Assembly: GCA_043808305.1 (NCBI GenBank)
Contig: JAZDFB010000015.1
Coordinates: 1-17,025, forward strand
Source: JBBAAP01 sp043808305
GTDB taxonomy: Bacteria > Planctomycetota > MHYJ01 > JACQXL01
Direction of reading: 5' to 3'
DNA length: 17,025 bases
Below the pieces are notes generated by a model. It ran no database searches, was not told where the DNA came from, and saw only the letters and a program-made list of their open reading frames with translations. The position numbers and the translations under genes are program-made. Of this stretch, positions 7,480 to 14,594 are shown in pieces. Within the stretch, counting starts at the first letter, position 1. Each line of letters opens with the position of its first letter.

Positions 7480-7556
7480 TCCCGGCATCCAACCCCATTC
7501 GGCTTGTCCCAAGTCGCCAAGGGGTATCTAAATTATTTATTAAAGAAAGCTAGACT

Positions 7557-8792
7557 ATGAAATATTACATCATCTTGTTTTTATTGCTGTTGCCTGCGAT
7601 AATATCAGCGGGAGAAACAAATCAGGCCGCAGGGGCAAAATCCGGTTATTTCAATCCCGACGTTTCGGTAATACTTGATGGCGTTTACCAACAATCCAAT
7701 CAAAAAAATAACATCGGCAGTGTCTTAGGGAATATCAAAGGATTCCCCGCCGTAGCCGGCGGAGAAGCCGAGCCGACAGAAGGATTTAACCCGCGTGAAT
7801 CAGAATTAGTTCTTTCATCTGTCGCGGACCCCTATTTTTCCGGCTATCTCATCGCCTCAATGCAGGCCGAAGGCGCCGGCGTTGAGGAAGCGGTTATCCA
7901 AACCACCAGCCTGCCGTACGGATTTGAGGTAAAGGCCGGCAAGCTCTTCAGCAATTTGGGCCGGATAAATTCACAGCACGGCCATGCCTGGGATTTTATC
8001 GACCGGCCGCTGATTTACCAGTTGACATTGGGCGAAGAAGGACTTAATGATACCGGGGTTCAGGTCTCCTACCTGGCGCCCACGGATTTCTACCTGCTCG
8101 GCGGCCTGGAGGCATTCCAAGGGAATAACGAGCTGATGTTCAATTACTCCGGCGCACCTCCCCTGCCCCAACGCAGCGGACCAAGGGTATTAGTCGGCTG
8201 GTTGAAAATAGCGCCTAACCTGCCTGATAAACACGCGCTGGAAGTGGGCACCTCATTTGGAAGAGGCCTCAACCAAAAGACACTTGATAATGACGATAAC
8301 GGCCTTGATGACCAGTGGCTGAATGGGTATGTCCGATTCTGGGGCTTGGATGCTGTTTATAAATTCAATTCCTTGAAGGCATACGGCGAAGGTAAATGGA
8401 CAGTCCAGGCGGAATATTTCAACAGGCAGGAAAACCTCACCGTCAGGGAAGACGACCTTGCGCCTGCCCTGTCCGGGCAGCACGACAAGAGCCAACAGGA
8501 CGGTTATTATGTTCAGGCCACTTACGGGTTCCTGCCCGGATGGCAGGCGGGGCTTCGCTGGGAACAGGTCGGGTTGCTTAACAAAGACCGCTTGCCCGAC
8601 GGGACATCAGTGTCATTCGGCGAAACTAACAGGGAATCCCTGGCGCTGACCTATCGCCTGAGCGAATTTTCATATCTCCGTCTCCAATTCTCTGACGGCA
8701 AATATGAAACATCATCAGGCTGTAAAAATGTTTCCCAGGTATTCCTGCAACTGCAGATTTCGCTTGGTAAACACGGCGCGCATAAATTTTAG
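7557..8792 (+). CDS. outer-membrane beta-barrel protein (porin/metal-receptor-like)
   Basis: The 411-residue protein has a clear signal peptide (hydrophobic 4-17, cleavage probably after the Ala-Gly at 18-19). The mature part alternates short amphipathic strands with turns rich in Gly, Asp and Asn, and ends in a Phe, as outer-membrane barrels do. Segments such as NPDVSVILDGVY, HGHAWDFIDRPLIYQ and SGPRVLVGWLKIAPNLPDKH resemble proteins that databases list as zinc-regulated or TonB-linked receptors near ZnuA genes. No TonB box or plug domain is visible, so it is better read as a passive channel. It lies between the His/Cys-rich gene and the ZnuA-like gene, so a role in taking metal across the outer membrane is likely. 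The substrate cannot be told. Barrel character is fairly sure, the metal role is inferred. Confidence 0.78.
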   Translation: MKYYIILFLLLLPAIISAGETNQAAGAKSGYFNPDVSVILDGVYQQSNQKNNIGSVLGNIKGFPAVAGGEAEPTEGFNPRESELVLSSVADPYFSGYLIASMQAEGAGVEEAVIQTTSLPYGFEVKAGKLFSNLGRINSQHGHAWDFIDRPLIYQLTLGEEGLNDTGVQVSYLAPTDFYLLGGLEAFQGNNELMFNYSGAPPLPQRSGPRVLVGWLKIAPNLPDKHALEVGTSFGRGLNQKTLDNDDNGLDDQWLNGYVRFWGLDAVYKFNSLKAYGEGKWTVQAEYFNRQENLTVREDDLAPALSGQHDKSQQDGYYVQATYGFLPGWQAGLRWEQVGLLNKDRLPDGTSVSFGETNRESLALTYRLSEFSYLRLQFSDGKYETSSGCKNVSQVFLQLQISLGKHGAHKF

Positions 8793-8891
8793 GGGCAGTT
8801 AGATAGACTGACACGCAGTGGCGGTATATCGTTACTGTCCCTTATCCCGCTTATTCTAGCGGGATTAGAGCTACAGATGAACACAGATAGG
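8791..8891. repeat. intergenic hairpins and dispersed-repeat tag before the znuA-like gene
   Basis: Three things fill this gap. AGGGGCAGT (8791-8799) pairs with ACTGTCCCT (8834-8842) with one G-T wobble and overlaps the stop of the porin-like gene. ATCCCGCT (8844-8851) and AGCGGGAT (8858-8865) form a perfect 8-bp hairpin with a 6-base loop. ACAGATGAACACAGATAGG (8873-8891) resembles a short sequence that recurs between genes in many environmental bacterial genomes. Neither hairpin has a T-run, so termination is uncertain. Confidence 0.5.
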
Positions 8892-8905
8892 AAAGGATTT
8901 ATGTT

Positions 8906-9946
8906 ATGAATAAGTATTTAATAAGTTTGATGCTCCTATTGTTGACTTCATTCGGTTGGGCGGAAGATAAGAAACTCAACGTCCTGACCACCACCTCTGA
9001 CCTGAAGTCCATTACCGAAGAAATAGGCGGTAAGTATGTTAACGTAACAACCATCTGCAGCGGGAACCAGGACCCGCATTTTGCCGAAGCCAAGCCGAGC
9101 ACCATTATCAGCGCCCGCAAGGCGGATTTACTGGTAGTTATCGGACTGGAGTTGGAGGTTGGTTACGAATCATTGATTATTGAAGGCGCCCGCAACCCGA
9201 AGATTAAACCGGGTAATGACGGTTACCTGGATGTATCCCAGAGAGTATTCCTGCTGGAAGTGCCGACCGGCAAGATTGACCGCTCCATGGGCGACGTCCA
9301 CCCCTTCGGCAACCCCCATTACTGGATTGATCCGTATAATGCCCGGATAATCGCATTGAATATCTCCAACCGCCTGCAGGCCATTGACCCGCCGCATAAA
9401 GATGAATACCAGAATAATTATTCTAAATTCATCAAGCGGATTGACGAAGCCATGTTCGGAACCGATGCAACTGCAAAAATCGGCGGCGACAAACTCTGGG
9501 AGGCGGAGCTAAACGGCAAACTCGATGATTTAATCAAACAGACAAACTCCGAACTCCAAACCCAAAACTCAGAACCGATTAAATTAGGCGGCTGGATTGC
9601 CAAGACTAAACCGCTCAAAGGAATGAAGATAGTGGTCTTCCACCGTTCCTGGACATATTTTGCCAACCGTTTCGGGCTGGCTATCGCCGGCGAGATAGAA
9701 CCCAAGCCGGGCATTCCGCCCGGACCCGCGCATCTAAAAGATATCATCCAGAAGGTAAACTCGGAAAATATCAAGGTCATCCTGATGGAGTCGTTCTACG
9801 ACCGCAAATCAGCCGAATTTGTGGCCGATAAAACCGGAGCCAAGGTCATTGAATCCGCGCTTTCGGTCGGCGGCGACGAATCCGCAAAAGATTATATCGC
9901 GCTGATAGATAATTTGATTACTAAATTAACGGATGCGTTTAAATAA
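8906..9946 (+). CDS. ZnuA-like metal ABC transporter substrate-binding protein
   Basis: This periplasmic cluster A-I (TroA/ZnuA) protein would capture a divalent metal and pass it to the permease encoded 19 bases downstream. A signal peptide spans 1-19 (cleavage after SFGWA). The metal ligands expected for the family are visible: His58 in QDPHFAEAKPS, His138 in NPHYWIDP (His132 is close by), His246 in VVFHRSWTYFANRFGL, and an acidic pair in ESFYDRKSA at 295-302. The PGIPPGPAHL loop at 269-277 is typical. There is no His-rich loop of the kind ZnuA often carries. About residues 212-224 form a polar insertion coded by a repeat-like stretch (9542-9576). Length, 346, is slightly above average because of it. 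Zinc and manganese are the usual cargo; the nickel neighbourhood leaves the metal open. Confidence 0.9.
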   Translation: MNKYLISLMLLLLTSFGWAEDKKLNVLTTTSDLKSITEEIGGKYVNVTTICSGNQDPHFAEAKPSTIISARKADLLVVIGLELEVGYESLIIEGARNPKIKPGNDGYLDVSQRVFLLEVPTGKIDRSMGDVHPFGNPHYWIDPYNARIIALNISNRLQAIDPPHKDEYQNNYSKFIKRIDEAMFGTDATAKIGGDKLWEAELNGKLDDLIKQTNSELQTQNSEPIKLGGWIAKTKPLKGMKIVVFHRSWTYFANRFGLAIAGEIEPKPGIPPGPAHLKDIIQKVNSENIKVILMESFYDRKSAEFVADKTGAKVIESALSVGGDESAKDYIALIDNLITKLTDAFK

Positions 9947-9965
9947 TACGAACAGGAGTAATTTT

Positions 9966-10793
9966 ATGTGGGAAATGATACCGATATTGCAGTGGGCGTT
10001 TCTGGCCTGCCTGATTCTGGCCGGAATCCATTGTTACCTGGGTCTGCACATAGTCAGCCGGGGCGTAATCTTTGTTGATATTGCCCTGGCCCAGATGGCC
10101 GCGCTGGGCAGCGCCTTTGCCCTCCTGCTCGGCTACGAATTAAACAGCCCCGTCGCCTGGGCCATCTCGCTGGCCGCCACCTTCCTCGGCGCCGGACTGT
10201 TTTCCCTGACCAGGATACGCGAAGAGAAAGTGCCTCAGGAGGCGATTATCGGGATTGTCTATGCGGTCGGCTCTGCGGTTACCATACTAATCCTTGACAG
10301 GGCCCCGCACGGCGATGAAGCCATAAAATCAATGCTGGTCGGCGGGCTTTTGTATGTTACCTCTTCGTCTGTCTTGAAGATATTCGGCATATACCTGTTG
10401 ATAGGAATCTTCCATTACATATTCAGGAAGAAATTCCTGCTTATCTCAACCGATATCAAAGAAGCTTACGCAAAAGGACTGGCCGTGCGCTGGTGGGATT
10501 TCCTGTTCTATATGACCTTCGGCATAGTCGTGACCATCTCAGTCCAGGTTGCCGGAGTGCTTCTGGTATTCTGCTACTTTATCGTGCCGGCGGTCTGCGC
10601 CATGCTTTTTACCAACAGGATTATGCCCAGGTTGATTATCGGCTGGGTCATCGGGTTCCTGGTAAGCATCATCGGGCTGTATTTCTCTGCGGTCTGGGAT
10701 TTGCCTTCAGGCGCTTCTATTGTCGCGGTATCCGGCATTGCCCTGATAATTTCCGCGCTGGCACGGCGGCTGATAATAACTCGGAATGCTTGA
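9966..10793 (+). CDS. ZnuB-like metal ABC transporter permease
   Basis: The 275-residue protein is an ABC-3 family permease that would form the membrane channel for the ZnuA-like protein. About eight hydrophobic segments run through it. Family marks are GIHCYLGLHIVSRGVIFVDIALAQMAALGSAFA near the N-terminus, PQEAIIGIVYAVGSAV, KSMLVGGLLYVT, and the late VAGVLLVFCYFIVPAVCAML segment. The start at 9966 has AGGAG seven bases upstream; an earlier in-frame ATG at 9933 would overlap the end of the znuA-like gene and adds a polar head not expected for the family. No ABC ATPase of the ZnuC type lies next to it, an odd gap. The nearest ATPase in the window is the ECF-type CbiO, 3.8 kb downstream, which normally serves a different transporter. 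Confidence 0.92.
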   Translation: MWEMIPILQWAFLACLILAGIHCYLGLHIVSRGVIFVDIALAQMAALGSAFALLLGYELNSPVAWAISLAATFLGAGLFSLTRIREEKVPQEAIIGIVYAVGSAVTILILDRAPHGDEAIKSMLVGGLLYVTSSSVLKIFGIYLLIGIFHYIFRKKFLLISTDIKEAYAKGLAVRWWDFLFYMTFGIVVTISVQVAGVLLVFCYFIVPAVCAMLFTNRIMPRLIIGWVIGFLVSIIGLYFSAVWDLPSGASIVAVSGIALIISALARRLIITRNA

Positions 10794-10833
10794 CAATAGC
10801 GTGCTATAAAGGACGATATAAAAAATATATAAG

Positions 10834-10940
10834 AAGCGGTTTCATAAGGTATAACCTGTAGTTGCCCGATTCATCGGGCTCAATAAATTGAGCAACTACA
10901 AGACGGTGCTATCAGCATCTGCATACTTATGAAACCACTT
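10834..10940 (+). ncRNA. structured leader: long stem enclosing a perfect three-way junction
   Basis: An outer stem joins 10834-10852 with 10923-10940: 17 pairs around GGTTTCATAAG, one C-A mismatch and one bulged G. Inside, TGTAGTTG (10857-10864) pairs with CAACTACA (10893-10900) and encloses two adjoining hairpins with no unpaired base at the junction: CCCGA/TCGGG (10865-10878) and CTCAA/TTGAG (10879-10892), each with a 4-base loop. A further hairpin, GGTGCT/AGCATC (10905-10919), follows. It ends 31 bases before the NifX-type gene. It could be a cis-acting RNA, a small RNA, or the DNA form of a small mobile repeat. I do not recognise a known riboswitch class; the four-way NiCo type does not fit. 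Confidence 0.5.
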
Positions 10941-10971
10941 GAAGTTAGTAATAACATAAGAAAGGAAGTAT

Positions 10972-11337
10972 ATGAAAATATGTATCCCGACAGAAACACA
11001 GGACGGCAAGTCAGCGCAAGTTTATGGCCATTTCGGCAGCGCGCCTTTTTTCACTATTTATGACACCGAAAAAGACACTGTTGAGATTGTCAAAAATGCT
11101 AATGAGCATCATTCTCACGGCATGTGCCAGCCTATAAGCGCATTAGCCGGCAAGAGCATCGATGTTGTGGTTTGCGGAGGAATGGGCGCCAGGGCTGTCC
11201 AGAAACTGAACGAAGGCGGAGTCAAAGCGTATAGGGCCGTGCCGGGCACGGTCGCCGATATTGCCGGCCAGTTTTCCAAGGGCAGTCTTGAGGAGATTAC
11301 TATCGATAACTCCTGTACCCAGCATGACTGTCATTAG
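10972..11337 (+). CDS. NifX/NafY-type dinitrogenase-cofactor-like metal protein
   Basis: The 121-residue protein belongs to the small NifX/NifB-C-terminal family (ribonuclease-H-like fold, like MTH1175), whose members bind metal clusters or metals and are common outside nitrogen fixation. Family marks are the start MKICIPTETQDGKSAQVYGHFGSAPFF with GHFGSAP at 19-25, CGGMGARAVQKL at 68-80, and the VKAYRAVPGTVADI strand-helix near 84-97. Possible ligands are clustered in HHSHGMC at 46-52 and in the tail (Cys115, His118, Cys120, His121). AAAGGAAG lies just before the ATG. It sits between the permease and nikR, so a cytoplasmic nickel or other metal role is a fair inference, but no reaction can be assigned. 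No nif genes are in the window. Confidence 0.85.
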   Translation: MKICIPTETQDGKSAQVYGHFGSAPFFTIYDTEKDTVEIVKNANEHHSHGMCQPISALAGKSIDVVVCGGMGARAVQKLNEGGVKAYRAVPGTVADIAGQFSKGSLEEITIDNSCTQHDCH

Positions 11338-11401
11338 TTCAGGGCAAGGCCTCAGCCAGGCCAGCACTTATAGTGCATCGGATAATAATCACCCGAAATA
11401 C

Positions 11402-11446
11402 TTGACAAACATTGGAATAGTGCTACGATATTGACAATCGTAATAC
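11402..11446 (+). promoter_or_regulatory. nikR promoter with overlapping NikR-type operator
   Basis: TTGACA (11402-11407) and TACGAT (11424-11429) are spaced by 16 bases. Over the -10 lies GTGCTAC-N13-GTAATAC (11420-11446). This agrees at 12 of 14 half-site positions with the NikR box described for delta-proteobacteria and relatives, GTGTTAC-N13/14-GTAACAC. The inner bases also form a perfect TACGAT-N7-ATCGTA repeat. The operator ends ten bases before the nikR start, so nickel-bound NikR would block its own promoter. Confidence 0.72.
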
Positions 11447-11456
11447 CGGAGGAGTT

Positions 11457-11873
11457 ATGGCTGAACTGGTTCGTTTCGGGGTATCGCTGGAAAAAGACCT
11501 GCTGGACGAATTCGACCGCTTTGTCCGGACCGGCGGTTTCGCCAACCGCTCCCAGGGCCTGCGCAGTCTCATCCGGGACCAGCTGGTCAAACAGGAATGG
11601 CTCAAGGGTAAGGAAGTAGCCGGCACCATCACCCTGGTCTATGACCACCACCGGCGCGAGCTGGCCAGAAAACTCATCTCCGTCCAGCACGACTTCCACG
11701 ACGCCATCGTCTCCACCCAGCATATCCACCTGGACCACGATAACTGCCTGGAAATCGTGGTGGTAAAAGGCAAGCCCAGCCAGGCACAGGAACTGTTACA
11801 GGCGCTGAAAGCCGCCAAAGGAGTCAAACACTGCGCCATATCAATGGCCACCACCGGGCATAAGATACCGTAG
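11457..11873 (+). CDS. nikR: NikR, nickel-responsive transcriptional regulator
   Basis: NikR is a tetrameric ribbon-helix-helix repressor that binds DNA when loaded with Ni(II). In this 138-residue protein the DNA-binding domain spans 1-45 (RFGVSLEKDLLDEFDRFV, then NRSQGLRSLIRDQL). The ACT-like metal domain covers about 54-135. All four ligands of the E. coli site are present in spacing and identity: His78, His89, His91 and Cys97, the last three in TQHIHLDHDNCLE. GGAGGAG directly precedes ATG 11457. The upstream operator indicates autoregulation. The downstream outer-membrane and ECF transporter genes are its likely targets, though they could be reached only by read-through or by another site I could not find. 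The assignment is secure. Confidence 0.96.
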   Translation: MAELVRFGVSLEKDLLDEFDRFVRTGGFANRSQGLRSLIRDQLVKQEWLKGKEVAGTITLVYDHHRRELARKLISVQHDFHDAIVSTQHIHLDHDNCLEIVVVKGKPSQAQELLQALKAAKGVKHCAISMATTGHKIP

Positions 11874-11931
11874 ATGAGAATATATTTTTTATGCCATAGT
11901 AACACGATTATTAAATAGGTGTGAATATAGA

Positions 11932-11985
11932 ATTGGCTGGCCAGACGGCACCTGCCCTTCCGTCGGGGTGGGTGGGCCGGCCAAT
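11932..11985. repeat. long GC-rich hairpin between nikR and the next gene
   Basis: ATTGGCTGGCC (11932-11942) pairs with GGCCGGCCAAT (11975-11985) over 11 bases with one G-U wobble, and GACGG (11944-11948) pairs with CCGTC (11960-11964) inside. There is no T-run after it. It may limit read-through from nikR into the transporter genes, or be a small dispersed repeat. The rest of the gap (11874-12032) is AT-rich with no confident promoter. Confidence 0.55.
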
Positions 11986-12032
11986 CTACCATTATTGTTT
12001 ATATATTTCATAATAAGCTGAAAGGACGGATT

Positions 12033-12770
12033 ATGAAACGGATTATCATGATAGTCTGCATACTGATGTCAATAACGCCGAACGCCCTGCCCTGCCGGCC
12101 GCTGGCTACCGAGGACTGCGGAACAACACCGGCTGATAAATTGTCCATGGAAGTGGGATTTGAATTTACCATGCCGGAAGAAACCAATACCACCTATATC
12201 GTAACCAATGTGTTCAACTACGGGTTGGCCGATAACTTGGATGCCGGCATCGAGATACCGCTGGTCAATCTGACCCAGGACGCCTATGGCATAGGCGATG
12301 TTACCCTTCGCTCCAAATACCGGCTCATGATAGAAACAGAAATGCGGCCGGCCCTATTGATTAAATACACCTTAAAAATCCCCAGCGGGGATGAAGGCAA
12401 GAGCCTGGGGTCCGGCAAGACCGACGCCGGCATCCTTTTGGTCCTGACCAAATCGTTCGGTGATTTAACCCTATTTACAAACGGCGGATATAATGCGATT
12501 GACCTGCCCAAATCCGATGTTTGGCATAATAACACCAGTTTCTTCGGCATGGGGTTACAGCAGGCTATTGCAAAAGACCTAAACCTGCTGGGCGAAATAA
12601 CCTCAAAACCCTATTGGGGAACAGATTATTCTAACAACCCGGTCGCGGGCGCTGTCGGAATAACATGGGTCATTAACCAAAAAACCACCCTGGACTTCGC
12701 CGTAAGATTCGGCTTAGCCGACAGCAACCGGGAATATTCAGTTATCAACGGAATCAGTCTAAACTTCTAA
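12033..12770 (+). CDS. outer-membrane transporter of the MetA/phenol-degradation-like barrel family
   Basis: The 245-residue protein has a signal peptide (hydrophobic 4-18) and a mature N-terminus, RPLATEDCGTTPADKLSMEVGFEF, typical of the small barrels grouped with Phenol_MetA_deg and often annotated just as transporter. Alternating strands follow (YGLADNLDAGIEIPL, GDVTLRSKYRL, PALLIKYTLKIPSG, FTNGGYNAIDLP), and the last residue is Phe. Two cysteines, 21 and 29, flank the probable cleavage site; no proper lipobox is seen. It ends 12 bases before the nickel permease gene, so it is likely co-transcribed with it and may pass nickel or a nickel complex across the outer membrane. This is inference by position; these barrels have varied substrates. 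Confidence 0.78.
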   Translation: MKRIIMIVCILMSITPNALPCRPLATEDCGTTPADKLSMEVGFEFTMPEETNTTYIVTNVFNYGLADNLDAGIEIPLVNLTQDAYGIGDVTLRSKYRLMIETEMRPALLIKYTLKIPSGDEGKSLGSGKTDAGILLVLTKSFGDLTLFTNGGYNAIDLPKSDVWHNNTSFFGMGLQQAIAKDLNLLGEITSKPYWGTDYSNNPVAGAVGITWVINQKTTLDFAVRFGLADSNREYSVINGISLNF

Positions 12771-12782
12771 AAGGAAAATGTT

Positions 12783-13418
12783 ATGCATATACCGGACGGA
12801 TTCTTGGATACCAAGACCTGGGTGGCGTTAAGCGCCGTCTCAGCCGGCTTTGTGGCGCTGAGCATTGCCCGGGCCAACCGCAAACTGGGTGAAAAGCACG
12901 TGCCGCTGATGGGCGTTATGTCGGCCTTTATCTTCGCCGCCCAGATGCTCAATTTCCCCGTGGCCGGAGGCACCTCGGGTCATTTTATGGGAGCGGTCCT
13001 GGCCGCCGTTCTCCTGGGCCCGTTTGCCGGCACCCTGATAATGACTATCGTCCTGACCGTCCAGTGCCTGATGTTTGCCGATGGCGGCATCACCGCGCTC
13101 GGCGCTAACATATTCAATATGGGCATCGTCGGCTCGCTATCCGGATACCTCATCTACCTCCTGTTCTCAACTATCATCAAAGGTAAAATCGGGAAGCTGA
13201 CCGGCGCCTTTATCGCCGGCTGGGCATCAATTGTCCTGGCCGCCAGCGCCTGCGCCGTAGAACTGGCCGTCTCCGGAACCATTGCCTTAAACGTCGCCCT
13301 GCCGGCCATGGCCGGAGTCCATATGATTATCGGCATCGGCGAAGCGCTCATAACCACTATGGTGCTGACGCTTATCTTGACGGTCCGGCCCGACCTTGTA
13401 GAATTGCCAAAAATATAG
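12783..13418 (+). CDS. nikM: NikM/CbiM, substrate-binding membrane subunit of ECF nickel/cobalt transporter
   Basis: This is the S-component that binds Ni(II) or Co(II) in the inner membrane. The N-terminus MHIPDGFLD is the family hallmark: in NikM/CbiM structures the metal is held by the free Met1 amine and His2, with further ligands in the chain, so the start must be exactly ATG 12783. The NFPVAGGTSGHFMGA motif at 57-71 supplies His67, another ligand. About six or seven membrane segments fill the 211 residues, the usual length for the type lacking a fused NikN. AAGGA lies upstream. nikN, cbiQ and cbiO follow in order, giving a whole transporter. Sequence alone separates nickel and cobalt poorly; nikR directly upstream makes nickel the better guess, and no cobalamin genes are present. 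Confidence 0.93.
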   Translation: MHIPDGFLDTKTWVALSAVSAGFVALSIARANRKLGEKHVPLMGVMSAFIFAAQMLNFPVAGGTSGHFMGAVLAAVLLGPFAGTLIMTIVLTVQCLMFADGGITALGANIFNMGIVGSLSGYLIYLLFSTIIKGKIGKLTGAFIAGWASIVLAASACAVELAVSGTIALNVALPAMAGVHMIIGIGEALITTMVLTLILTVRPDLVELPKI

Positions 13419-13427
13419 GAGCCTATT

Positions 13428-13709
13428 ATGAAAAAACTGATTATTGCCGGATTAGCCATTTCGCTGGTCCTGGCCACCCTGCTCTCGCCGTTTGCATCGT
13501 CTTCTCCGGACGGACTGGAGAAAGTCGGCGAAGACAAAGGGTTCATAGCCAAAGCCCATACTCTTCTGACCGGCCTGATACCCGACTACGTGTTCCCGGG
13601 CGTAAGCAACGAGAAAATAGCTACGGCCATTGCCGGCGCGCTGGGCGTAGTAATCGTTTTCGGAGCAACATATTTACTGATGCTGTTGATACGCAAGAAA
13701 ACTTCGTAA
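13428..13709 (+). CDS. nikN: NikN-type PDGLE-domain subunit
   Basis: The 93-residue protein has two membrane helices (about 4-22 and 65-88) with an external loop between. The loop opens with SPFASSSPDGLEKVGEDKGF, and PDGLE at 27-31 defines the family (also called CbiN-like). Such subunits assist metal loading of the M-component; in some systems N is fused to M. AGGAG lies before ATG 13428, and the gene begins nine bases after the nikM stop. The size is right for a stand-alone NikN, and nothing is missing. Identification is strong. Confidence 0.9.
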   Translation: MKKLIIAGLAISLVLATLLSPFASSSPDGLEKVGEDKGFIAKAHTLLTGLIPDYVFPGVSNEKIATAIAGALGVVIVFGATYLLMLLIRKKTS

Positions 13710-13714
13710 CTTCT

Positions 13715-13779
13715 GCCACAAAGACACCAAGACACTAAGAATTCGGAGTTTATCCCGACTAGGCGGGATGCCTTTGTGG
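13715..13779. repeat. intergenic repeat before cbiQ
   Basis: GCCACAAAGACACCAAGAC and following bases (from 13715) match a short sequence I know to recur widely in environmental bacterial genomes. Its CCACAAAG (13716-13723) is answered by CTTTGTGG (13772-13779), and between them ATCCCG (13752-13757) pairs with CGGGAT (13764-13769). The nested inverted repeats fill the whole gap between nikN and cbiQ. Confidence 0.55.
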
Positions 13780-13790
13780 TGAGTTAAAGT

Positions 13791-14558
13791 ATGGAATATC
13801 ATCTGATTGACGCCTATAGCAAGCGGGATAATTTCCTGCACCGGCTTGACCCGCGCACCAAGATAATCCTATTCATCGGATTCGTCATCCTTATTGTCCT
13901 CACCCCGCCCAAACAGTTCGTAACCTTCGGCCAGTATGGACTACTCATCATCGGACTTATTCTGCTCAGCCGTATCCCGGCCTGGTTTTACATCAGCCGG
14001 GCATTGCTGGTCCTGCCCTTTGTCCTGATGATTGTCATATTCGTGCCATTCCTCAAGGAAGGCCAAACCGCCTTTCAGATAGACCTCTGGTTTACCCAAG
14101 CCCGGGTCACCTATGAAGGCCTAATGGTCTGCTGGAACGTCCTGGCCAAATCAGTCTCATCGGTTCTGCTTATGACACTGCTGATTGCGACCACTCCGTT
14201 CAACGACATCCTGCACGGCCTGGCGCACCTGCGCGTCCCGCGCATCCTGATAACCCTGGTGTCGTTTATGTATCGGTATCTCTTTGTCCTGCTGGACGAA
14301 ACAGAACGGATGCAGCATGCCCGCATCAGCCGCTGGTTCGGCGGCTATGTCTGGCGTCAGATAAAGGTCATCGGCAATATGATAGGCCTGCTCTTCATCC
14401 GGTCTTACGAGCGGTCCGAGCGGATTTATGCGTCTATGCTGGCCCGCGGGTTTGACGGACATATCCGGCGCATAGACAACCACAAGTTCCGCATCGCCGA
14501 TGCGATATTTGTATTAATTGTTGTGTTTTTATTATTATTAATAGTAACTATGAATTAA
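13791..14558 (+). CDS. cbiQ: CbiQ/NikQ, EcfT-type transmembrane coupling subunit
   Basis: The T-component couples ATP hydrolysis by CbiO to movement of NikM. The 255-residue protein begins with the usual amphipathic HLIDAYSKRDNFLHRLDPRTKIILF, has about four or five membrane segments between 26 and 150, then a long cytoplasmic coupling region at about 150-230 with the Ala-Arg motifs: HARISRWFGG near 176-185 and SERIYASMLARGFDGH near 209-224, the latter being the standard ATPase-binding helix. One last membrane helix closes the protein. The ribosome site is weak. It is separated from nikN by an 81-base repeat, but order and strand support one operon. Assignment is firm; the metal is inferred from nikR. 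Confidence 0.93.
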   Translation: MEYHLIDAYSKRDNFLHRLDPRTKIILFIGFVILIVLTPPKQFVTFGQYGLLIIGLILLSRIPAWFYISRALLVLPFVLMIVIFVPFLKEGQTAFQIDLWFTQARVTYEGLMVCWNVLAKSVSSVLLMTLLIATTPFNDILHGLAHLRVPRILITLVSFMYRYLFVLLDETERMQHARISRWFGGYVWRQIKVIGNMIGLLFIRSYERSERIYASMLARGFDGHIRRIDNHKFRIADAIFVLIVVFLLLLIVTMN

Positions 14559-14567
14559 CATTAATTA

Positions 14568-14590
14568 TTGGTGTCCATTCGTGGTTAAAA
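14568..14590 (+). repeat. dispersed intergenic tag before cbiO
   Basis: TTGGTGTCCATTCGTGGTTA and the next three bases match, from memory, a short sequence found between genes in many environmental genomes. It fills most of the 36-base gap between cbiQ and cbiO and ends four bases before the cbiO ATG, leaving that gene without a normal ribosome site. Confidence 0.5.
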
Positions 14591-14594
14591 TAAA

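Noticed and set aside
10493..10861. 122-residue plus-strand frame overlapping the permease
   Set aside because: It is an out-of-frame shadow of the ZnuB-like gene that runs into the structured leader; no family features.
10834..10940. NiCo or cobalamin riboswitch
   Set aside because: The fold is a stem with a three-way junction plus one hairpin, and the conserved junction sequences of those classes are not seen.
11899..11924. Second NikR box (GTAACAC at 11899, GTGTGA at 11919) before the outer-membrane gene
   Set aside because: The half-sites are in the reverse order to the NikR box, and no proper left half stands 13-14 bases before GTAACAC.
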